The position numbers and the translations under genes are program-made. A stretch of DNA of 8,178 nucleotides, from assembly GCA_900549065.1 (NCBI GenBank), contig URNC01000094.1:1-8178 (forward strand), given 5' to 3'. The notes under the pieces are model-generated. The model saw only the letters and a list, made by a program, of their open reading frames with translations, was not told the DNA's origin and did not search any database. Source of the DNA: an uncultured Collinsella sp. (lineage in GTDB: Bacteria > Actinomycetota > Coriobacteriia > Coriobacteriales > Coriobacteriaceae). Below, piece after piece: positions 1 through 6,367 of this stretch (its first letter is position 1; each line of letters begins with the position of its first letter).

Positions 1-48
1 CGAGATGCAGCGTAGTCTCGTGGGCTCGGAGATGTGTATAAGAGACAG
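1..48 (+). other. Illumina Nextera adapter (non-genomic)
   Basis: Bases 15-48 match the 34-base Nextera read-2 transposase adapter: a GTCTCGTGGGCTCGG arm followed by the 19-base Tn5 mosaic end AGATGTGTATAAGAGACAG at 30-48. Bases 1-6 (CGAGAT) fit the 3' end of the P7 oligo, and bases 7-14 (GCAGCGTA) occupy the i7 index slot. The reverse complement, TACGCTGC, is an i7 index I remember from the Nextera XT v2 set (N721). P7 end, index, arm and mosaic end are contiguous and in the correct order, so this is library adapter assembled onto the contig end and not biology. Genomic sequence begins at about 49. Confidence 0.98.
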
Positions 49-94
49 CTGTGGAGCTCGGGGCCTGTGTCTTTTGCGTGCTGGAATTCGTGCG
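49..94. other. Short non-coding tail between adapter and first gene
   Basis: These 46 bases separate the adapter junction from the stop codon of the leftmost gene. Read on the minus strand, they are what lies immediately downstream of that gene. I see no strong hairpin with a T tract, so the terminator of the gene, if it has one here, is beyond the contig end or absent. No coding or RNA feature is supported. Confidence 0.6.
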
Positions 95-1735
95 CTAGAG
101 GTCTGCGATCAGGGCTTCGGCACAACGAATGCCGTCGGTGGCCGCGCTCATGATGCCGCCGGCATATCCAGCTCCCTCACCGCAAGGGTAGAGGCCCGGG
201 GTCGACACGGCATGGCACGTTCGGTCTCGGGTGACAGTAACCGGTGAGCTCGAACGAGTCTCCACGCCGGTAAGAACGGCATCGGGGCGGTCATAGCCTC
301 GTAGCTTTTTTCCGAGTAGGGGAAGTCCCAGGCGGAGCGACTCGACGATATGCTGCGGCAGGGCTTCGTCAATTGCCGTCCAGGTCACACCGAGCGGATA
401 GGTGGGCTTTACCTTTCCGGGCGCCTTGCTGGCGCGTCCTGCGAGGAAATCTCCGACGAGTTGTGCTGGTGCGTTCCAGTTGGAACCACCCAGGCGATAG
501 GCGGCCGCCTCGCAGGCACGCTGGAGCTCGATGCCGGCGAGCGGGTCATCGTTGGGAAGGTCCTCAGGCGTGACGTTAACGAGCAGGGCGGCGTTTGCGT
601 TGCGTCCGTCGCGGGCATTGAGGCTGGCGCCGTTGACGCACAGGTGGCCCTGCTCGGAAGAGGCGGCGACAACCTGTCCGCCGGGGCACATGCAAAACGA
701 GAACACGCTGCGGCCGTTGGGAAGATGGGCAACAAGTTTGTAAGGGGCCGCCCCGAGCGCTGGATGTCCCGCCAAGGCTCCATATTGGGCTCGATCGATG
801 TCGCGCTGCGGATGCTCGATGCGAACGCCCATGGCAAAGGTCTTTTGTGCGAGGGCCACGTTGTGGTCTTTAAGGAGCTCAAAAATATCGCGAGCAGAAT
901 GCCCGCAGGCGAGGATGAGGTGCTTTGTCTCGATTGGCTCGCAAGCGGCGTCTTGGGACGATTGGACATCAATACCGGTAATGGCGCCAGACGCGTCGAT
1001 GTGAATGTCGACGAGCTTTGTTCGATAACGGACGACACCTCCGAGCTGCTCGATGCGCTGGGATATAGCGGTGACAACCGTGGGAAGGATGTCGGAGCCA
1101 ATGTGCGGCTTGGCATCCCACAGAATATCGCGGGGCGCACCCGCCTCGACGAAGGTTTCGAGGATAAGGCGATGGGCGGGATTTTTTGTTCCCGTATTGA
1201 GCTTGCCGTCCGAGAAGGTCCCCGCGCCGCCCAGACCAAACTGGATATTACTCTCGGGGTCGAGGATGCGCTCCTTTAGAAAGAGGTCGATCGCATGCGA
1301 GCGGCGAAATGCCGGGTCGCCGCGCTCGATGAGCAAGGGCTTAAGACCTGCTTCGGCGAGCGTAAGCGCAGCGAAAAGGCCGGCGCATCCGGCGCCGACA
1401 ACGACAGGGCGTTCTTGAGGTGCGTCGGAGACGGGGGTGGGGAATGAAGGCTCATCGTCTTCTATCGCGCGTACGCGCGAGCGGTCACGTTCGGAAACGC
1501 TGTCGACCGCTTCTCGCTCGAGGTGGGGACTGGTCAGCTCAACACGAAAGCTCAGGATAAAATGGACGTATCGTTTTTTGCGAGCGTCGATTGACTTGCG
1601 GTGGAGCTCGATGGACTTGATCTCGGAGTCCTTGCAACGTAGGACGCGCTTGGCGACTCGCTTGCCAACAATGAGGCAGGCATTTTCATCGCCGGCTTCA
1701 TCGAGCGAAGCGTTGACTTGGGTGATTTCGATCAT
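95..1735 (-). CDS. FAD-dependent dehydrogenase, COG2509-like (uncharacterised)
   Basis: This is a 546-residue cytosolic flavoprotein of the uncharacterised COG2509 FAD-dependent dehydrogenase family; its substrate is unknown. After an N-terminal domain of about 100 residues with no cofactor motif comes a Rossmann FAD-binding motif (VVVGAGCAG, residues 111-119). The family hallmarks GLGGAGTFSDGKL (167-179), FCMCPGG (347-353) and the C-terminal flavin-contacting GEGAGYAGG (519-527) follow. Length and motif order look typical and complete. The ATG at 1735 was chosen because AAGGAG lies six bases upstream (1742-1747). A 41-codon in-frame extension to 1858 would overlap the previous gene and lacks such a site. 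The gene follows the HI0933-type flavoprotein gene by 80 bases, with a probable terminator hairpin in the gap, so co-transcription is uncertain. The family assignment is firm; the reaction is not known. Confidence 0.9.
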   Translation of the reverse strand: MIEITQVNASLDEAGDENACLIVGKRVAKRVLRCKDSEIKSIELHRKSIDARKKRYVHFILSFRVELTSPHLEREAVDSVSERDRSRVRAIEDDEPSFPTPVSDAPQERPVVVGAGCAGLFAALTLAEAGLKPLLIERGDPAFRRSHAIDLFLKERILDPESNIQFGLGGAGTFSDGKLNTGTKNPAHRLILETFVEAGAPRDILWDAKPHIGSDILPTVVTAISQRIEQLGGVVRYRTKLVDIHIDASGAITGIDVQSSQDAACEPIETKHLILACGHSARDIFELLKDHNVALAQKTFAMGVRIEHPQRDIDRAQYGALAGHPALGAAPYKLVAHLPNGRSVFSFCMCPGGQVVAASSEQGHLCVNGASLNARDGRNANAALLVNVTPEDLPNDDPLAGIELQRACEAAAYRLGGSNWNAPAQLVGDFLAGRASKAPGKVKPTYPLGVTWTAIDEALPQHIVESLRLGLPLLGKKLRGYDRPDAVLTGVETRSSSPVTVTRDRTCHAVSTPGLYPCGEGAGYAGGIMSAATDGIRCAEALIADL

Positions 1736-1753
1736 CGAGGTCTCCTTAGAGGC

Positions 1754-1785
1754 AAGAAAGAGGCCGTCCGGTATCCCAGACGGCC
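1754..1785 (-). terminator. Probable intrinsic terminator after the HI0933-type gene
   Basis: Read on the minus strand, GGCCGTCTGG, loop GATA and CCGGACGGCC form a 10-bp stem with one G-U pair (1785 to 1762), followed directly by TCTTTCTT (1761 to 1754). It starts about 30 bases after the stop of the HI0933-type gene and ends just before the ribosome binding site of the COG2509-type gene. The tail is interrupted by two C residues, so termination may be partial and the hairpin could act as a read-through or leader structure for the next gene. Confidence 0.65.
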
Positions 1786-1799
1786 CGAATGCGTTTTTG

Positions 1800-1805
1800 A
1801 TTATA
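1800..1805 (-). promoter_or_regulatory. Isolated TATAAT hexamer, weak promoter candidate
   Basis: A perfect -10 consensus TATAAT lies on the minus strand just after the stop of the HI0933-type gene, where a promoter for the COG2509-type gene would be expected. No recognisable -35 exists at spacings of 16 to 19, and there is no TG extension. If used, transcription would start at about 1793 and the mRNA would begin just before the 1785-1762 hairpin. This may be chance. Confidence 0.25.
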
Positions 1806-1815
1806 GACTGCGCGG

Positions 1816-3087
1816 CTACAGGCTGCTTGCAGCGCGAATGCCCGAGAGCCATGCCCACGCAAGGTTAAAGCCTCCGCAATCGGCGTCGATGTCGAGCGCT
1901 TCGCCGCAGACGTAAAGCGGGGCGTCGACAACGCTGCGCGCGCGTAGACTGGGTGTTGAGATACTCTCGACAGATACGCCACCACGCGTGACCTGTGCCG
2001 AGCGCTCCTCGGCTGTTCCCTCGACGAGCAACTTAAAGTGCTTGAGGATCGAGACCAGGTGGATGACATCGTTGGAGCCTGGATGGCACTGCTCGAACGC
2101 CGTGCAGACGACGCGGGAGAGTTGCGGGGCGAGCATGCCGTCGAGCCAACGGGGATCGCGGGGCGAAAAGCTGCCGAGCAGCTCAACGCGCCGGTTGAGC
2201 ATATCGAGCAGCTCGTCTTTGGAGAGGTCGGGGAAAACGTCGAGCAGGATCGTATCACCGCGCTGGATACGACGGGAGAGGTTGAAGACAGCGACGCCCG
2301 AGATGCCGAAGGCTCGAAACAGGACTTCACCGTCTTCGTGCCAGAGCTCATTATGATTGCGGGCGAGCGTCAAGCGGGCGCGGACGCGCAGGCCATCCAA
2401 CGTCTTGAGTGCCGCCCGATCGCCGACGACCGTTGCCGATACGGGGCAGAGGATGGGGCGCAGCGAAGTGAGGGGGAGGCGAAACGTATCGGCGATACCG
2501 GTGGGGTTGCCACCCGTGGCGATAATTACGGCATGTGCCTCCAGGGCCTCGTTCTTGCGAGGGACATCGGCGAGCGCTTTCCGAAGCGAGCGGAGCTCCG
2601 ATTTTCGGTCGTCGTGCTTTTTTGCCTTGAGCGCCCGCGCTGGACGGTCTATTTGGAGTGCCCAGCCTTCGGAAGCTTTGTGTGCCGAGGCAACGTTGGC
2701 TCCGCAGATTAAGGTGATACCCAGGCGGTCGCAAACATTGAGAAGTGCGTCGCGCACCGATTCGGCGCGAAGGGAGCGCGGGTACAGCCGGCCTTCCTCG
2801 GAGGTTGTCATGATGCCCAGCGAGGAGAAGAAACCCATAAGCTCTTGTTCGGGTTGGGGGCCCATGACAGATTCGACGAATGCGGGGTGGTTATACCGCT
2901 GAGGATCAATCGATTCGTTGGAGAGGTTGCAGCGGCCGTTACCGGTCGCAAGGAGCTTAAGGCCGCAGGCGACATCGCGCTCAACGATGCAGACGCTTTT
3001 GCCAGCACGTGCGGCCGTAATGGCGGCGGCGAGGCTTGAAGCCCCGCCGCCGATTACCAGGACGTCATAGAAGGCGCTCGTGTTCAC
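1816..3087 (-). CDS. HI0933/YhiN/BaiN-family flavoprotein (FAD-dependent oxidoreductase)
   Basis: This 423-residue protein belongs to the HI0933-like family (COG2081, PF03486), whose members include E. coli YhiN and the bile-acid-cluster protein BaiN; physiological roles are mostly unknown. Visible landmarks are the N-terminal dinucleotide fold VIGGGASSLA (11-20), the family signature ATGNGRCNLSN (47-57), IIATGG (188-193), LFRAFGISGVAVFNLS (256-271) and the C-terminal flavin-binding CGEALDIDADCGGFNLAWAW (394-413). Two deviations stand out: the last glycine of GxGxxG is Ser18, and the stretch after ATGG is about ten residues shorter than in YhiN, lacking the usual TGSTGDGY-type segment. A Lys/Arg-rich insertion occupies about 147-181. 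Translation starts at GTG, placed directly after the mrp stop codon, with GAGG five bases upstream, which suggests translational coupling. The family call is good; the substrate cannot be inferred. Confidence 0.87.
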   Translation of the reverse strand: MNTSAFYDVLVIGGGASSLAAAITAARAGKSVCIVERDVACGLKLLATGNGRCNLSNESIDPQRYNHPAFVESVMGPQPEQELMGFFSSLGIMTTSEEGRLYPRSLRAESVRDALLNVCDRLGITLICGANVASAHKASEGWALQIDRPARALKAKKHDDRKSELRSLRKALADVPRKNEALEAHAVIIATGGNPTGIADTFRLPLTSLRPILCPVSATVVGDRAALKTLDGLRVRARLTLARNHNELWHEDGEVLFRAFGISGVAVFNLSRRIQRGDTILLDVFPDLSKDELLDMLNRRVELLGSFSPRDPRWLDGMLAPQLSRVVCTAFEQCHPGSNDVIHLVSILKHFKLLVEGTAEERSAQVTRGGVSVESISTPSLRARSVVDAPLYVCGEALDIDADCGGFNLAWAWLSGIRAASSL

Positions 3088-3918
3088 TTAGGCCTCGTCG
3101 GTCTCGTGCGGGGTAATAGCCTCGACGGCAGAGACTGCCTTGGGCAACATGCCATCGGGCAGCGCGGTCTCGACCTCGCCCTTATCGCAGGCCTCGGCGA
3201 GTGCCGGATTAATGGGAAGCGTGCCCAAGATGTCGAGGTTATAGCGCTCTGCGACCTCGGGGAGCTTGCTCTTGCCAAAGACCTCGATCTTCTTGCCGCA
3301 GTCGGGGCACTCAATATAGCTCATGTTCTCGACGATGCCCAGAATGGGGACGTTCATCTTCTCGGCCATGTTGACCGCCTTGGCGACGATCATCGAGACC
3401 AGATCCTGCGGGCTCGTGACGATGACGATGCCGTCGACGGGCAGTGACTGGAAGACGGTGAGTGCGACGTCGCCTGTTCCCGGAGGCATGTCGACCAGCA
3501 GGTAGTCGATGGGGCCCCACGAGGTCTCGCTCCAGAACTGCCTGATGGCGCCTGCGATGACCGGACCGCGCCAAAGGACGGGGTCGGTCTCGTTTTGGAG
3601 CAGAAGGTTGGAGCTCATGACCTTGACGCCGTGCTCGGAGATTTCAGGCAGCATGAGGTTGCCAAGGGCATGGACGTGGCGTCCGCTCATACCGAACATC
3701 TTGGGGATAGAGGGACCGGTGATGTCGGCATCGAGGACGCCGACCTTGTGGCCGTGACGGGCAAGCTCGGTGGCGATGGCACCGGTGACAAACGACTTGC
3801 CGACACCGCCCTTGCCGGAAAGCACGGCGATGACGCGTTTGACCTCGGACAGCGTATTCTCCTCAAATTGCGACGGCGACGTTTGTCCGCCGGCGGCCTG
3901 TGCGTGCTCGCAACCCAT
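3088..3918 (-). CDS. mrp: Mrp/ApbC/NBP35-type Fe-S carrier P-loop ATPase
   Basis: This 276-residue cytosolic ATPase belongs to the Mrp/ApbC/NBP35 family, which binds a labile [4Fe-4S] cluster at a dimer interface and passes it to target apoproteins. The deviant Walker A GKGGVGKS is at 35-42, the switch segment DADITGPSIP at 63-72, the Walker B-type VDMPPGTGD at 142-150, and the cluster-ligand motif CPDCG (C-x2-C) at 204-208. The protein has no N-terminal FSCA/DUF59 domain as in E. coli Mrp, and only one N-terminal cysteine (Cys3). The ATG at 3918 was chosen because AAAGGAG sits six bases upstream. A 19-codon upstream extension to 3975 would start inside the predicted -10. It is the first gene of a likely operon with the HI0933-type flavoprotein, to which it could supply no obvious cluster, so their link may be functional or merely positional. 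Confidence 0.95.
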   Translation of the reverse strand: MGCEHAQAAGGQTSPSQFEENTLSEVKRVIAVLSGKGGVGKSFVTGAIATELARHGHKVGVLDADITGPSIPKMFGMSGRHVHALGNLMLPEISEHGVKVMSSNLLLQNETDPVLWRGPVIAGAIRQFWSETSWGPIDYLLVDMPPGTGDVALTVFQSLPVDGIVIVTSPQDLVSMIVAKAVNMAEKMNVPILGIVENMSYIECPDCGKKIEVFGKSKLPEVAERYNLDILGTLPINPALAEACDKGEVETALPDGMLPKAVSAVEAITPHETDEA

Positions 3919-3940
3919 GTATGACTCCTTTGTATATGTT

Positions 3941-3954
3941 GGGGCCGGGGCCCC
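3941..3954. other. GC-only palindromic leader element
   Basis: A run of G and C only (GGGGCCGGGGCCCC on plus, GGGGCCCCGGCCCC on minus) lies in the predicted mrp 5' untranslated region, about 10 bases upstream of its ribosome binding site. It can fold into a five-pair hairpin with a four-base loop in the RNA. A regulatory role is not shown. Confidence 0.4.
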
Positions 3955-3973
3955 GTGATGTGACACGAGCGTC

Positions 3974-4003
3974 ATTGTACCCTCGTTTGCGAGCGGGAGT
4001 CAT
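3974..4003 (-). promoter_or_regulatory. Predicted promoter of mrp operon
   Basis: On the minus strand ATGACT (4003 to 3998) is followed after 18 bases by TACAAT (3979 to 3974), a good match to sigma-70-type -35 and -10 hexamers. The predicted start is about 3967, giving a leader of about 50 bases to the ATG at 3918. The spacer contains a small inverted repeat, CTCG-N4-CGAG. This is the best-looking promoter in the window and would drive mrp and the coupled flavoprotein gene. Confidence 0.6.
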
Positions 4004-4063
4004 TTACGATGCATTTGGGCCGAGCGTGCTTGCAATACGATGGGTCCAAGCGAATGGGCGGGC

Positions 4064-6217
4064 TTACTGAACTTTGCTGGCGAACTCGAGGTATTGCATG
4101 CGCTGCAGCTTGTCGATCGTCGAGGCGTATGGGCTGTCTTCAGATTCCAAGTCGTAGCGCAGCCCGTCGGCACCAAGGTAGCCGGCGACATTGATGGTGG
4201 GCACATCTGACCTTGTTGCAAGCAGAGCCTTTTGATAGTCGGTGAGCGGGGCGCCGATCTTATTAAGGGTAATGGCTGCAATCTCGTTTGCCCCGACGGT
4301 GTCGTAGACGTTGAGCTCGGTATTGCCGGCGATTTCATAGTTAGCCCAGACGAAATATGTCGACTGATAGATACGGAAAGCGTGGCTTGCCGTATCTTCC
4401 TGAGGGTACAGCTCGTCGTTGAGAGTCGTTGCGGCGCTCGGCTGATGGTCGCCAAAAAAGACAAGGACAACCGGTCTGCCGATATTGCGGAGCTCGTTGA
4501 TAAAGTACTCGAGGTCCCGGTCGGATGCGTTGATGCAGGTGAGATAGGTGTTGAGCGCGCTATTGGCGCCCTCGCTGGCTCCCTCGACCCAATAGTTTGT
4601 CAGCTCTTCGGCGGGAACGGTGCCGACATCGTATCCGCCATGGTTTTGCATCGTGACATCGAAGATGAACTGCGGAGCGTCGTCGGTCCTCAGCAGGTCG
4701 AGTATCTTGTCATAGGTGGCGTAGTCGCATACGCCGGCATGGTAACAGGGCGCACCTTCGAAATCGCCGATCGAAAGAAAGTCTCCAAAGCCCAGCTGCT
4801 GATAGATTTTATCTCGATGGTAGTTGACGGGGTTTTGCGGGTGCATAGCGGTAGCGGTATACCCAAGCTCCTTAAGGTCCTTTGCCAGACTGTTGACACC
4901 ATTCATCTGATATAGCTGATAGGGGATTTTGCCTAATCCGACAAAGGCCGTTGTCGCTCCGGTCAAAAATTCGAATTCGGAGTTCGCCGTTCCGCCACCG
5001 GCGACCGAAGCGAGCATGGTGCCGCGAACAAGTGTGTCGGGAAGCGAGTTGTAGAATGCGGGGCCGGTGTACCCGGCCGCCTGGAGCTGCTCAAAGCACG
5101 AAAGGTCGCTAAAACTCTCGTTCATGACGGCAACAATCGTCGGCTTGATTTCATTGAACTGGGCAACGGCCGCCGCGCGCTGCTCGCTCGAGCCATACGT
5201 GCTGTCGTAGGTGGCGGAGAGCTCCTGCTCGATGCTCTGCGCCTCATCGGGCGTATAGTCTTCGGGCTTCTCAATGGGCAACTCGTTGACCATTTCGGTG
5301 AACGAAGTGATAAAACCCTGAGACGCATACGTGGTGATGGGCTGCCAACGGTCAAATCCAAAATTCAGCGCCTGCTCCAAGTCGATGCTGGAAAAGCCCG
5401 AGAGCCCCACAACGGTCACTAGCAGAAAAGCGCAGAGGTTAGCGGCGATTGCGGGGAAGACATGGGTGGGCGTACGGAGCTTTCTCGGTCGGATAAGCGA
5501 AAGAAGCCCCAGGGAAATCTCCAGCAGGGCGAGAGAGGTTACGATTCCGGCGGTAAAGGTAAACTCGTATCCCTCGCTCACTTCCATTGCGGTGCCAAGG
5601 GCCAAGATATCGCTTGGCAGGATGGCCTCGCCTTTAAACGTTATGACGAAGTGCTCGGCAATGCCAAGGATGCAACAGGCGACGGGCACGAGGGCCATGA
5701 CGCCTCCATGACGCTGTCCCAGCAAATAAAGGGAGAGCAGAACCGTCGCGAGCAGCCCGACGGAAAACCCGAATGAGTTGGCGGGAATGCGATAGAACGT
5801 TTCGTTACAGGCAATTTCGAGTGAAACGAACGAGAGCGCTGAAACAGCGGCGATGACAAGGATGTCACGGCAAATACAGGCAACCGTTCCCGTCGCAAGA
5901 TCGGTTTGGTCGATAAGTCCCGAAACCAAGGGTTCGACAAGAAGTATGACGGCGGCAGCACCGAGCGCCGAATAAGAAAGGAGCCATAGGGAACTGTCCT
6001 CATTTACGAGCAATTGATTCGTAATCCATGCAGCTACCACGCCGAGCGGGATGAGGAGCGTCGCGCACCAAAAGACGCGGGCAATGGGCGGCTTTTCATT
6101 GTGTTTGATTGAAAAATACACGCGCACGACGACGGCGGCCACGATAAGGACGGCGATGAATATGGGCAGATTGGCCATGTCGCTCGAAGTGATTTCAAGG
6201 GGGATATCTTCGGTCAT
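4064..6217 (-). CDS. LTA-synthase-family membrane phosphoglycerol transferase (sulfatase fold)
   Basis: This 717-residue membrane enzyme has about eight hydrophobic helices (around 16-37, 46-70, 77-101, 112-136, 149-168, 174-194, 223-242 and 254-275) and a C-terminal extracytoplasmic sulfatase-like domain. Catalytic landmarks fit LtaS-type enzymes. NESF (366-369) supplies the metal-binding Glu367. GGGTANSEF carries the presumed nucleophile Thr410. QNHGGY holds His526. FGDHQPS (588-594) supplies Asp590 and His591. Family members transfer glycerol-phosphate from phosphatidylglycerol to a polymer or glycan; whether this one makes lipoteichoic acid or decorates another glycan cannot be told. S. 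aureus LtaS has five helices, so the membrane part here is larger. Cys491 and Cys497 might form an external disulfide. The ATG at 6217 was chosen over an upstream TTG (6292) because AGAGGA lies six bases before it. The gene is divergent from uvrA. Confidence 0.87.
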   Translation of the reverse strand: MTEDIPLEITSSDMANLPIFIAVLIVAAVVVRVYFSIKHNEKPPIARVFWCATLLIPLGVVAAWITNQLLVNEDSSLWLLSYSALGAAAVILLVEPLVSGLIDQTDLATGTVACICRDILVIAAVSALSFVSLEIACNETFYRIPANSFGFSVGLLATVLLSLYLLGQRHGGVMALVPVACCILGIAEHFVITFKGEAILPSDILALGTAMEVSEGYEFTFTAGIVTSLALLEISLGLLSLIRPRKLRTPTHVFPAIAANLCAFLLVTVVGLSGFSSIDLEQALNFGFDRWQPITTYASQGFITSFTEMVNELPIEKPEDYTPDEAQSIEQELSATYDSTYGSSEQRAAAVAQFNEIKPTIVAVMNESFSDLSCFEQLQAAGYTGPAFYNSLPDTLVRGTMLASVAGGGTANSEFEFLTGATTAFVGLGKIPYQLYQMNGVNSLAKDLKELGYTATAMHPQNPVNYHRDKIYQQLGFGDFLSIGDFEGAPCYHAGVCDYATYDKILDLLRTDDAPQFIFDVTMQNHGGYDVGTVPAEELTNYWVEGASEGANSALNTYLTCINASDRDLEYFINELRNIGRPVVLVFFGDHQPSAATTLNDELYPQEDTASHAFRIYQSTYFVWANYEIAGNTELNVYDTVGANEIAAITLNKIGAPLTDYQKALLATRSDVPTINVAGYLGADGLRYDLESEDSPYASTIDKLQRMQYLEFASKVQ

Positions 6218-6229
6218 GGACGTTCCTCT

Positions 6230-6267
6230 GTTACAGCAAATTAAGTTCAGTATTAGATTACTGTAAC
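6230..6267. promoter_or_regulatory. Inverted repeat upstream of LTA-synthase-like gene
   Basis: GTTACAG (6230-6236) and its exact reverse complement CTGTAAC (6261-6267) are separated by 24 bases, so their centres are 31 bases apart, about three helical turns. A third related half-site, GTTCAGTA, begins at 6245 and pairs with TACTG at 6259-6263 (CAGTA-N6-TACTG). The array ends about 13 bases before the start codon of the LTA-synthase-like gene, a position suited to an operator. No matching regulator family is recognised. Confidence 0.4.
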
Positions 6268-6335
6268 CTTTCCACGGCATTTCGAGAAACAAAGCGCCCG
6301 ATACGCAAAGCTAAAGGTCTGCGAATCTTGTATTA

Positions 6336-6349
6336 CGAACATCTGTGCG
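6336..6349. promoter_or_regulatory. Imperfect LexA (SOS) box-like site before uvrA
   Basis: CGAACATCTGTGCG agrees at 12 of 14 positions with the Gram-positive SOS consensus CGAACRNRYGTTYG as I recall it. The left half CGAAC is perfect and the right half is degenerate. It lies 62 bases before the uvrA start and just upstream of a -10-like hexamer. SOS control of uvrA is well known in many bacteria, which makes the site plausible, but one degenerate half weakens it. Confidence 0.4.
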
Positions 6350-6367
6350 CGTCGAGTGCGCTAAACT

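Noticed and set aside
30..48. Tn5 mosaic end as a sign of a natural transposon
   Set aside because: It is the engineered 19-base mosaic end joined to the Nextera arm and index, which marks library preparation and not a resident element.
350..1279. 309-codon plus-strand frame opposite the COG2509-type gene
   Set aside because: The opposite strand carries clear family motifs throughout, and the plus-strand product shows no recognisable fold, so it is a shadow.
1736..1858. 41-codon N-terminal extension of the COG2509-type protein
   Set aside because: It would overlap the end of the preceding gene and run through the terminator hairpin, and it has no ribosome binding site as good as the AAGGAG before the ATG at 1735.
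2038..2712. 224-codon plus-strand frame opposite the HI0933-type gene
   Set aside because: It is antisense to conserved flavoprotein motifs, with a low-complexity charged product and no recognised domain.
3919..3975. Longer mrp start at 3975
   Set aside because: That ATG overlaps the predicted -10 hexamer, so it would not be in the mRNA. The ATG at 3918 has a strong AAAGGAG.
4020..4063. Possible terminator after the LTA-synthase-like gene
   Set aside because: Only a weak five-pair GCTTG/CAAGC stem with a long loop and no T tract is present, which is too poor to call.
6218..6292. TTG-initiated extension of the LTA-synthase-like protein
   Set aside because: It has no ribosome binding site and crosses the inverted-repeat region. 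The ATG at 6217 has AGAGGA at good spacing.
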